A stretch of 34,649 nucleotides of DNA. It comes from Chloroflexota bacterium (GTDB lineage Bacteria; Chloroflexota; Anaerolineae; Anaerolineales; UBA11657). Where the stretch lies: contig QWRL01000006.1 of assembly GCA_003670425.1 (NCBI GenBank), positions 1 to 34,649 on the forward strand. The letters are read 5' to 3'. Shown piece by piece: positions 1-6,614 of this stretch. The stretch's first letter is position 1. The number at the start of each line of letters is the position of its first letter. The translations under genes were made by a program, and so were the position numbers. The notes under the pieces are model-generated. The model had not been told where the DNA came from, made no database searches, and was given only the letters and a program-made list of their open reading frames with translations.

Positions 1-880
1 GTTCGCTGCCGGGTTTTACGGACACCCGCACAGAGAAAGAGGACTCGCGCGCAAAAATATCCGCAGCGCGGCAGGCTGCGCGCAGCTCGGAGGTGGTCAT
101 TACGGCGCGCGTGGTGTGGCTGCGCGGGATCAGCTGCGCATAATCCGGGTAGTTGCCCTCGAGCAGCTGCGCCACAAGCACAGTGTCGCGCAGTTGAAAA
201 TAAACCTGGCCCTTGGCTGCCAGCAGGTACATGGTTACCAGCTCGTCCTGGTCGCCCAGCAAGCGCGCCAGCTCGGCCAGCGCCCGCGCGGGAATAATGG
301 CGGTGATGGGCGCAGGCACCGCTGCAGCAAGGTGCGCGGTGCACACTGCCAGCCGAAAGCCATCAGCTGCCGCCAGTTTCAGTTCGTTGCCCTTGATGCG
401 CAGCTCCGCGCCGGTGAGCACCGGCCGCGCATCATCCTTGGCAGCTGCAAACACCACCTGATTGATGGCGGAACGCAGATCCACCACATTGAGCTCGATG
501 CCGGCTTCTTTGTCCGGGCCGGGCAGCAGCGGAAACTCCTGCGCATCGATGCATTTGATGTCGTTGTTTACAGTGGCGCAGCTGACGTTGATAGACTGCG
601 TGCGCGCGGTGTAGCCCATGCTCACCTGTCCCTTGGGCAGCGCGTTCACAAGATCCACCAGAGTTTTTGCCGGCACGGTGGTGGCGCCTTCCTCTTCCAC
701 CTTCGCGCCAATCCAGCACACCAGGCCCAGCTCCAGATTAGTGGCAGAAAGTTTTAGGCGCGCATTGTCCGTTTCAATTTTTATGTTGCCAAGCACGGGC
801 AGCGTGCTGCGCGCTGCCACAGCGCGCCCCACAATATTTAATCCCTTCGCAAGATTCTCTTGCAGGCAAGAAACTTTCAT
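1..880 (-). CDS. dnaN: DNA polymerase III beta subunit (sliding clamp), 3' end cut off by window edge
   Basis: The minus-strand frame opens with ATG at 880 and runs off the left edge with no stop, giving about 293 of the usual 370-380 residues. The start MKVSCLQENLAKGLNIVGRA and the following VLGNIKIE and LKLSATNLELG segments are typical of clamp domain 1. Domain 2 shows VVFAAAKDDARPVLTG and the LKLAAADGFRLAV strand, and the domain 3 start shows LLEGNYPDY. The protein forms the ring that tethers the replicative polymerase to DNA. A CGGAG Shine-Dalgarno-like sequence lies about 10 bases before the ATG, and a TATACT -10-like element lies on this strand at 918-923. The gene diverges from a SET-domain gene. 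dnaA is not seen, and recF lies about 12.6 kb away, so the classical dnaA-dnaN-recF cluster is broken here. Confidence 0.93.
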   Translation of the reverse strand, partial: MKVSCLQENLAKGLNIVGRAVAARSTLPVLGNIKIETDNARLKLSATNLELGLVCWIGAKVEEEGATTVPAKTLVDLVNALPKGQVSMGYTARTQSINVSCATVNNDIKCIDAQEFPLLPGPDKEAGIELNVVDLRSAINQVVFAAAKDDARPVLTGAELRIKGNELKLAAADGFRLAVCTAHLAAAVPAPITAIIPARALAELARLLGDQDELVTMYLLAAKGQVYFQLRDTVLVAQLLEGNYPDYAQLIPRSHTTRAVMTTSELRAACRAADIFARESSFSVRVSVKPGSE

Positions 881-917
881 GTCACACTGCTCCGTTGAAT
901 GCTGCGCGCATCCGGCG

Positions 918-923
918 AGTATA
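918..923 (-). promoter_or_regulatory. Possible -10 element of dnaN
   Basis: The minus strand reads TATACT here, about 38 bases before the dnaN start. I see no good -35 at 16-18 bases, so this is a weak call resting on the -10 match and its position. Confidence 0.3.
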
Positions 924-957
924 CAGCAGCTATGCGCAGCACTGGCGGCGGCAAAAC

Positions 958-995
958 TATTTTCAAAATACCCTTGACACGGTGCATGTACATGC
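958..995. promoter_or_regulatory. Two palindromes in and beside the SET-gene promoter (candidate operators)
   Basis: At 958-970 the sequence TATTTT-c-AAAATA is a perfect inverted repeat ending three bases before the -35 hexamer. At 984-995 GCATGTACATGC is a perfect 12-base palindrome lying wholly between the -35 and -10 hexamers of the same promoter. A palindrome in the spacer is a common place for a repressor or activator site. The regulator is unknown. The upstream repeat could instead act as an AT-rich UP element. Confidence 0.45.
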
Positions 996-1003
996 GCTAT
1001 CTT
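974..1003 (+). promoter_or_regulatory. Sigma70-type promoter of the stand-alone SET gene
   Basis: TTGACA at 974-979, an 18-base spacer, and TATCTT at 998-1003. Transcription would begin near 1010, leaving a leader of about 30 bases with a GAGGAG ribosome-binding site at 1031-1036 before the ATG at 1040. Confidence 0.72.
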
Positions 1004-1039
1004 CTATGTAATTCGGCTTTTTAGACCAGTGAGGAGATT

Positions 1040-1501
1040 ATGTTTAAAGTAGAACAAGGAGGCAGCGCCTACGGCGCGCGCCTGGTGGCCACACAGCCAC
1101 TGACTGCCGGCACTGTCATTCACCGCATCACAGACTACCGCACCACCCCGCACCCCACGTACCAGACAATTCAAATCGGACCCAACACCCACATTAATGA
1201 GTTGGGCATGGTTGCGTACCTCAACCACTCGTGCGCGCCCAACACCATCATTGACACCAGCGAGCTGACAATCTCGGCGGTGCAGGACATCCCGGCTGGC
1301 GCAGACCTTACTTTCTTCTACGCCTCAACCGAATGGGAAATGGAGCGGCCGTTTATTTGCCTGTGCGGCGCGCCGCAATGCGTGCGCCTGATGGCCGGAG
1401 CCAAACATCTTTCCGTTGACACCCTGAGCCGCTATTTCATCAACGCGCACATTCGGGCGTTCATACTGGAGTCTTTGGGGGTGCCGGCGCTGGCGGCGTA
1501 G
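1040..1501 (+). CDS. Small SET-domain protein (putative protein-lysine methyltransferase)
   Basis: The 153-residue product is a minimal SET domain. It has an N-terminal YGARLVATQPLTAG segment (the G-x-G/S-like SAM-binding start), NHSC at 62-65 inside the pseudoknot motif YLNHSCAPN, the following IPAGADLTFFYAS strand that matches the conserved GEEITxxY motif, and a post-SET zinc-type cysteine cluster CLCGAPQC at 107-114. SET enzymes move a methyl group from S-adenosylmethionine to protein lysines. The ATG is supported by GAGGAG three bases upstream (a short spacing) and by the promoter at 974-1003. The gene stands alone between divergent dnaN and convergent phoU. A second, longer SET protein lies at 21847-23382. 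The target protein is unknown. Confidence 0.85.
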   Translation: MFKVEQGGSAYGARLVATQPLTAGTVIHRITDYRTTPHPTYQTIQIGPNTHINELGMVAYLNHSCAPNTIIDTSELTISAVQDIPAGADLTFFYASTEWEMERPFICLCGAPQCVRLMAGAKHLSVDTLSRYFINAHIRAFILESLGVPALAA

Positions 1502-1528
1502 CCCGCAGCCGGCTATTCAGGCGCAACG

Positions 1529-2203
1529 CTACAAGTTGCGCTCGCCCTCGTCCAGCTCCTTGAGCTGGCCACTGGAGGCAAAAATGACGCGCTCGCAAAT
1601 ATTCACGATGCGGTCGCCAATGCGCTCCAGATTATGCGCCGCAAACAGCAGCGCCAGCACGTAGTCGGTTGTCAGCTTGTCTGCGCGCAGCTGCGCGACC
1701 AGTTTGTGGAACACCGCCTGATATTGCGCGTCCATAATCTCGTCATCATCCGCCACTCCGTAAGCCTGCTGGGCATCGCGCGCCAGAAAGGCGTTCATCA
1801 CGCGGCGCAGCATGGTGATGCCCAGATCACCCATTTGCTGCAGCCCCGGGGGAAACGGCGCCAGCCGGTCGTCCTGCACGCGCATCGCAAGTTTGGCAAT
1901 GCCAGTGGCGTGGTCTCCCATGCGCTCCAGCTCGGAGGCAATATTTATGGTGGCCAGCACCACACGCAAATCCCGTGCGGCCGGCTGCTGCGTGGCAAGG
2001 GTCAGCAGGCACACATCCTCAACCGCAAAGCGCAGGCGGTTAATTTCTGCGTCGTCTGAGATCACCTGCTCCGCAATCTCAGAATCGAGCGCAAGAAATG
2101 CCTGCATTGCGCGCTCAACGGCAGTCTGCACCAGACTGCTCATGCGCAACAGGTCATCCTGCATGGCTGCCAGCTCTTTGTTCAATACTGCGCGCGCTAA
2201 CAT
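1529..2203 (-). CDS. phoU: PhoU-type phosphate signalling/transport regulator
   Basis: The 224-residue length is normal for PhoU, a cytoplasmic all-helical protein of two three-helix bundles that links the PstSCAB phosphate transporter to the PhoR kinase and binds metal clusters. Both copies of the family motif are present: ELERMGDHA at 91-99 and LERIGDR at 192-198. AAGGAG lies eight bases upstream of the ATG at 2203. No pst or phoBR genes are in the window, so this copy is an orphan here. It is convergent with the SET gene (27 bases between the stops). Confidence 0.92.
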   Translation of the reverse strand: MLARAVLNKELAAMQDDLLRMSSLVQTAVERAMQAFLALDSEIAEQVISDDAEINRLRFAVEDVCLLTLATQQPAARDLRVVLATINIASELERMGDHATGIAKLAMRVQDDRLAPFPPGLQQMGDLGITMLRRVMNAFLARDAQQAYGVADDDEIMDAQYQAVFHKLVAQLRADKLTTDYVLALLFAAHNLERIGDRIVNICERVIFASSGQLKELDEGERNL

Positions 2204-2557
2204 TTATTTCTCCTTGCCGCCCCAATACTCCAGAATAAATTCAGTGTTACAGGGCGAGTTAATGCTGCGGTAAAAATTACCGGGGTGCAACTATGCATCC
2301 ACCCGCATTATGCGGCAGAAGCGGCGTCCATGCAAGTGCTTACCGTCACACAATAAAATTAAATTTGTTTGAGATTTGAGTCAAGCTGCTGCAGGCGGCA
2401 CCACACACAAATATTCGGGTGCGGTTTTGAAATGCAGCGCGGGTTAGCTAGCCGGCTGGGCAGCCAAGCGCTGCCGCCCGGCAGGCTACCCAAGTTAAAT
2501 TCCGCCAACACTCGCAGCATGCTGGTCACGGCCAGCTGCGGTTGGCGCAGCGCCACT
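2204..2557. other. 354-base intergenic region between the sugar operon and phoU
   Basis: This stretch lies after the last gene of the 2558-6348 operon and before phoU, both on the minus strand. It should hold the operon's terminator and the phoU promoter. I see an AT-rich block near 2349-2385, a short CTGCC-gccc-GGCAG hairpin at 2471-2484 and a CAGCATGCTG palindrome at 2515-2524. No U-tract terminator and no convincing sigma70 promoter is visible, and I see no coding frame with gene-like character. Confidence 0.5.
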
Positions 2558-3697
2558 TCAGCGGTCTTCAACCTGCTGCAAGAGTTTTTCCAACCGCTCC
2601 GCAAAGCGCTGCGGGGTGAACTCGTTCAAGTATTTTTCGCGCGCTGCCCGCCCCATCCGCCTGCGGAGCTCAGCATCACCCAGCAGCTGGCACAGCCGGT
2701 CACTCAGTGCTGCACTGTCGCCCTTCGCGATCAAAAAGCCCGTGTTCCCATCTTCAACAATTTCGGGAATTGCTCCTTCCACCGTGCTGACCACCGGCAA
2801 ACCTTCCGCAATGGCATGCAATAGCACCAGCGAAAATGCATCGCGGTTGGACGGAAACAGGAACACATCCGCAGCGCGGTATTTCTGAGTGCGCACAAGT
2901 GCGTTTTCAACGTATCCGGAAAATATCACGTGCTGGCCCAGATTGTATTCGGACACAAAAGCGAGCAGCTCGTTCCGCAATGCCTCCGACTCGAACGGCC
3001 CGGCAAACTCAAAAGTAACGCGTGGGAATTTGGCGATCACTGCTGGCAGGGCACGCATGCTTGTCCAGATGCCTTTTGAGACGCTCACAAACGCAAGGCT
3101 TAGCACCCGGGCACTATCCGTTGCCGGCGGTTTGCTGGTGCTGGTGGTTTCCGGGAACAAGCGCTGGCTGTCCACCACTGCACCCCGGCCGATCCAAATT
3201 TTTTCCTTGGGCACCAGCCGGATGTAGATTTCGCGTTGGGAACGCCCCAACACCAGGATGCCCGTCACGTTGGCCATCAGCCAAGTTAATGCGGGCCGGC
3301 GCACTGGCCCGCCGGTATCGTAAAGCTGCCCGGCATACTGGCCCATGTCATGCAGTATTACGCGGCGCCCCAGCAGAATGCCAACACCACAGAAAAGCAG
3401 GTCCTTCCAGAATGGCAGCACATCAAAGCTGATGGCGTAAATCACATACTTTGGGCGGCGGGTGGCTATCAAATAAGTGTAGTGTGCCAAATACCACAGC
3501 ATCTTCCCTAGCTTGGTAACGGTCAGCTGCTTATGTTGGGCGTAGCTCCAAAAATGCAGGTCCAAAAATGTAATGTCGTTCTGTTCGGCAAATTCAGTTG
3601 CCATCAAAACTTCATACACCATGCTATGCCCGAAGTAGGGCGGTGGCAGCATGCCGCAGATCAAAATTTTGTGGCGCGAGTGCGGGCGTTTAGACAT
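2558..3697 (-). CDS. GT4-type glycosyltransferase
   Basis: The start is the ATG at 3697 (MSKRPHSRHKILICG), giving 379 residues. A longer upstream frame exists but lies inside the preceding gene and has no family character. The N-terminal domain begins with a Rossmann strand and GMLPPPYFGHSM. The C-terminal donor-binding domain carries VFLFPSNRDAFSLVLLHAIA, GLPVVST and GAIPEIVEDGNTGFLI. In GT4 enzymes this region normally has an E-x7-E pair; here the first acid is Asp286 and the second is His294. The ATG overlaps the epimerase stop by eight bases (ATGTCTAA), indicating translational coupling. It probably transfers the deoxysugar made by the three upstream genes, or a sugar of the same glycan. 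Acceptor and linkage cannot be read from sequence. Confidence 0.85.
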   Translation of the reverse strand: MSKRPHSRHKILICGMLPPPYFGHSMVYEVLMATEFAEQNDITFLDLHFWSYAQHKQLTVTKLGKMLWYLAHYTYLIATRRPKYVIYAISFDVLPFWKDLLFCGVGILLGRRVILHDMGQYAGQLYDTGGPVRRPALTWLMANVTGILVLGRSQREIYIRLVPKEKIWIGRGAVVDSQRLFPETTSTSKPPATDSARVLSLAFVSVSKGIWTSMRALPAVIAKFPRVTFEFAGPFESEALRNELLAFVSEYNLGQHVIFSGYVENALVRTQKYRAADVFLFPSNRDAFSLVLLHAIAEGLPVVSTVEGAIPEIVEDGNTGFLIAKGDSAALSDRLCQLLGDAELRRRMGRAAREKYLNEFTPQRFAERLEKLLQQVEDR

Positions 3698-4571
3698 GGG
3701 CGTAAGCCAGTTGGCACTCTTGCAGAATATTGTCGATGGAAGCGGCGGGAGACCACAGCAGCTGGCGCGCTGCTTTTTCTGCCAGCACCGGCGAATACTG
3801 CACGGCACTGGTGTTGCTGTAGTGGATCGGCGATTGCGAGCGCGCCAGTTGCACAATGCGCTCCGCCAGCGTGTCCAGCCGGATGGCCGCGGCCGGCGCC
3901 AGATTAAAAATTCCGGATCTGCCGCCGCAAGCAATCAGTGCGGCGCAGGCAGCTGTCATGTCTGCAATATGCAGCAACTGCAGCATGCTGGTCTTGGGTG
4001 CAAAAATATCCAGTGGCCGGCCGGCGTATGCATTTGCAAACAGCACCGGCACCAGCGCCTTTTCGGCCTGCCCACGCCCCACAATGTTCACGGCCCGAAA
4101 GATGGTCAGGCGCTGGCCGGCGAACAAGGCTGCCAAAGCATGCTCGGCCTCCAGCTTGCTGCGCTCATAGTCCGCCAGCGGTGCGGTCGGCGAGCTCTCG
4201 TCAATCGGCTGGCCCGCCTGCTGGTACACCTTGCTGGTGGACATGAACACAAAGTCCGGCGCCGTCACAGCGCGCATTACATTTTGCGCACCGGCCACAT
4301 TTACGCGCTGCAGCTCGGCGTAATCCAGTGCGCCAACATGGGTGATGTTGCGCGCCGCAAGATGAAACACAAAATCAAACGGTTGTGCAATGTCAAAGGG
4401 CAGGCCAATATCCTGCGCATAGAAGCGCTGCAGTCCCGGCACTAAAACGGGATCCGGGGCCATATCCAAAGCAGACACCATGTGCCCGTCTGCAATCAGG
4501 CGCTGCACCAGCGCCCGGCCCACAAACCCGTTGGCACCGGTAACCAGCACCGAACGGCCGGAGTTAGTCAT
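3690..4571 (-). CDS. NAD(P)-dependent NDP-sugar epimerase/reductase (extended SDR)
   Basis: The 293-residue protein is an extended short-chain dehydrogenase. The nucleotide-binding GANGFVG is at 12-18, the FHLAARN strand near 69-75, and the active site has STSKVY at 111-116 followed by YERSK with Tyr135 and Lys139. Its position directly after rfbA and rfbB suggests it acts on dTDP-4-keto-6-deoxyglucose as a 4-ketoreductase or epimerase (an RmlD, fucose- or talose-forming type of role). That substrate is inferred from context only. The start overlaps the rfbA stop as ATGA (4568-4571), and the stop overlaps the glycosyltransferase start. Confidence 0.85.
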   Translation of the reverse strand: MTNSGRSVLVTGANGFVGRALVQRLIADGHMVSALDMAPDPVLVPGLQRFYAQDIGLPFDIAQPFDFVFHLAARNITHVGALDYAELQRVNVAGAQNVMRAVTAPDFVFMSTSKVYQQAGQPIDESSPTAPLADYERSKLEAEHALAALFAGQRLTIFRAVNIVGRGQAEKALVPVLFANAYAGRPLDIFAPKTSMLQLLHIADMTAACAALIACGGRSGIFNLAPAAAIRLDTLAERIVQLARSQSPIHYSNTSAVQYSPVLAEKAARQLLWSPAASIDNILQECQLAYAHV

Positions 4572-5311
4572 CCGGACTTGCGGCGCTGCTGGTCTTCCAG
4601 CCGCTTCATCAGCACCGTGGCCCGGTACAGCGACTCAAATGAGCCGGCATCCGTCCATGCCGATTTGAGAATTGAGTAAGTGAGCAGCCCCTGCCGCGCA
4701 TAGGTGGACAGCGCATCGGTCACCTCATATTCGCCGCGCGCGCTTTTCTTGAGCCCCTTGAGCAGTGTAAAAATATCCGGCTGAAACATCCACAGCCCCG
4801 TGTTCACATAACTTGAGGCGGGGCGCTTGGGCTTCTCCACAATCGATGCCACCCGATTGCCTTTGATGGTGACTACGCCGTACTTGCGCGGATCCTTGAC
4901 CTTGCTGATCAGGATCTTGGCTTTGAAGTGTTCCTTTTCTTTTTGGAAGCTGCGCACAAAACGCGCCACATCTTCGCTGACGACATTGTCGCCCAGGATG
5001 ACCATGAACTCGGAGTCGCGCACAAAGTCCTCAGCCAGCAGCAGCGCCGCTCCCGTGCCGGCAGCGCCCTCCTGCAGTTCGTAGCTGAAGCGCGCGCCCC
5101 ATTCCTTGCCGGAGCCCAGCAGCCGGAAGAAATCGCCCACGTGTTCGCCGCCGGTCACAATTAATATGTCGCGGATGCCCGCTTTCAAGAGCGTCTCCAG
5201 CGGATAAAAGATCATGGGCTTCTTGTAAACCGGCAGCAGATGCTTGTTGGTGACACTGGTCAGCGGCCGCAAGCGCGTGGCAGTGCCGCCCGCCAGCAGC
5301 ACGCCCCTCAT
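4568..5311 (-). CDS. rfbA: Glucose-1-phosphate thymidylyltransferase (short type)
   Basis: Starting at the ATG at 5311 the protein has 247 residues and begins MRGVLLAGGTATRLRPLT, the nucleotidyltransferase signature. It continues with NKHLLPVYKKPMIFYPLETL, the metal-binding LGDN at 106-109, and YGVVTIKGNRVASIVEKPK. It joins dTTP and glucose 1-phosphate to give dTDP-glucose. An upstream in-frame codon would add 21 residues, but these lie inside rfbB and precede the conserved strand, so I reject that start. At 247 residues it is shorter than the roughly 290-residue enterobacterial RmlA and lacks its C-terminal helical extension. The start overlaps the rfbB stop as ATGA (5308-5311). Confidence 0.92.
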   Translation of the reverse strand: MRGVLLAGGTATRLRPLTSVTNKHLLPVYKKPMIFYPLETLLKAGIRDILIVTGGEHVGDFFRLLGSGKEWGARFSYELQEGAAGTGAALLLAEDFVRDSEFMVILGDNVVSEDVARFVRSFQKEKEHFKAKILISKVKDPRKYGVVTIKGNRVASIVEKPKRPASSYVNTGLWMFQPDIFTLLKGLKKSARGEYEVTDALSTYARQGLLTYSILKSAWTDAGSFESLYRATVLMKRLEDQQRRKSG

Positions 5312-6348
5312 CGCTTTCGTCCCCAGTATCCGGTGAAGAAGCGCTGCTCCATGCCGGCTTTTACCGGCCGCCACCAGTCTTCGTTGGCGGTATACCAGTC
5401 GATGGTGCTGCGCAAGCCGCTGCGCAGGTTGTGCTCCGGCCGCCAGCCAAGGCGCTGCAATTTGCTGCAGTCGAGGCTGTAGCGAAAATCATGTCCCGGG
5501 CGGTCTTGCACATATTTGATGGAACGCTCATCGTGGTGCATCAGCTTCAAGATGCGGCGGACCAGTGCAATGTTGGTGCACTCCTGGCCGCCGCCCACGT
5601 TGTACACCTCGCCATTAATTCCGCGGTCCACCAGCATGTGAATGGCGCGGCAGTGGTCGGCCACGTACAGCCAGTCCCGAATTTGCAAGCCGGCGCCGTA
5701 CACGGGCACTTTTTGCCCGTCGATCAGATTGGTCACAAACAGCGGGATCACTTTTTCCAAATAAGCGCGCGGCCCATAGTTGTTGGAGGCGCGCGTGATG
5801 ATCACCGGCAAGCCATAGGTTGCAAAGAAGCTGTAAGCGAGCCGGTCACCACCAGCTTTGGCTGCGGCATAGGGGTTGCGCGGGCGCAGCTCGGAAGTTT
5901 CATAAAAGCTGCCGCGCTTGATCTGCCCGTACACCTCGTCCGTGGAGATTTGGATGAAGCGCTTGAGCTGCGGCTCTTTGCGGGCCTGCTGCAGCAGCGT
6001 GTGCACGCCCACCACATCCGTGCGCAAGAATGTGTGCGGGTCATCGATGGAGCGGTCAACCGCGGTCTCGGCGGCAAAGTTCACCACCACATGCGCGCCC
6101 GCCATGGCACGCGCCACCACGCGCGCGTCGCAAATATCGCCCTTGATAAAGGTAAAGTTTTTGTGGCCGCGGAATTGCTGCAGATTTTTGAGGTTGGCGG
6201 AGTAGGTCAACTTGTCCAGCACGCGCACGCGCGCGTTGGGTTCTTGCGCAAAAAGCAAGTGCACAAAATTGCTGCCGATAAAGCCGGCGCCGCCCGTGAC
6301 CAGCCAGGTACGCGCTGCAGGCGGACGGGCAGAGTTACGCGCAGCCAT
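5308..6348 (-). CDS. rfbB: dTDP-glucose 4,6-dehydratase
   Basis: The 346-residue protein is a full-length member of the family. GGAGFIG at 19-25 binds NAD. STDEVYG at 135-141 holds the catalytic Thr136, Asp137 and Glu138, and YAAAK has Tyr160 and Lys164. RASNNYGPRAYLEKVIPLF and GLQIRDWLYVADHCRAI are strongly diagnostic of RmlB. It converts dTDP-glucose to dTDP-4-keto-6-deoxyglucose. GGAGGTG lies about eight bases upstream of the ATG, a strong ribosome-binding site, so translation of the operon probably starts here. It is the first gene of four with overlapping ends. Confidence 0.94.
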   Translation of the reverse strand: MAARNSARPPAARTWLVTGGAGFIGSNFVHLLFAQEPNARVRVLDKLTYSANLKNLQQFRGHKNFTFIKGDICDARVVARAMAGAHVVVNFAAETAVDRSIDDPHTFLRTDVVGVHTLLQQARKEPQLKRFIQISTDEVYGQIKRGSFYETSELRPRNPYAAAKAGGDRLAYSFFATYGLPVIITRASNNYGPRAYLEKVIPLFVTNLIDGQKVPVYGAGLQIRDWLYVADHCRAIHMLVDRGINGEVYNVGGGQECTNIALVRRILKLMHHDERSIKYVQDRPGHDFRYSLDCSKLQRLGWRPEHNLRSGLRSTIDWYTANEDWWRPVKAGMEQRFFTGYWGRKR

Positions 6349-6582
6349 GGGTTGGCACCTCCAGCGCGTTTAGCAGGCGCAGCAAAATGCTGGCGCGTGG
6401 CATGGGACGCGGCAGTCTGTAGATGGGTGTGGCTTTCATTATGTGGTTCACGCCTGCTATTTTACAATAAGGCGCACAGAAAATGATTGGAGCGGGCAAA
6501 AAATTTGTGCGCACGGACCACGCGGTATGCACAGCGGCGTTGCACCTGCAAGACACTGCCCACGCAGGTATTTTTATGTTTG

Positions 6583-6607
6583 CGCGCTGGCACACATGCG
6601 CAGCGCG
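6583..6607 (-). terminator. Hairpin just after the receptor-like gene
   Basis: CGCGCTG (6583-6589) and CAGCGCG (6601-6607) form a perfect seven-base stem with an 11-base loop, beginning seven bases past the stop of the gene at 6615. There is no clear U-run after it on the minus strand, so it may be a pause, an mRNA-stabilising or a Rho-assisted structure rather than a classical terminator. Confidence 0.35.
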
Positions 6608-6614
6608 GCCACCG

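Noticed and set aside
2204-2300. Possible Pho box upstream of phoU
   Set aside because: A CTGTAACA-like word is present, but the repeat at 11-base spacing is not convincing.
3698-3934. N-terminal extension of the glycosyltransferase
   Set aside because: It lies inside the epimerase gene in another frame and has an Arg/Trp-rich shadow composition; the ATG at 3697 starts the real domain.
6337-6440. A 34-codon frame before rfbB that could be a leader peptide
   Set aside because: It has no ribosome-binding site and overlaps the rfbB start out of frame; nothing marks it as translated.
5431-6486. A 351-residue open frame on the plus strand
   Set aside because: It is the shadow of rfbB, whose minus-strand protein has all catalytic motifs.
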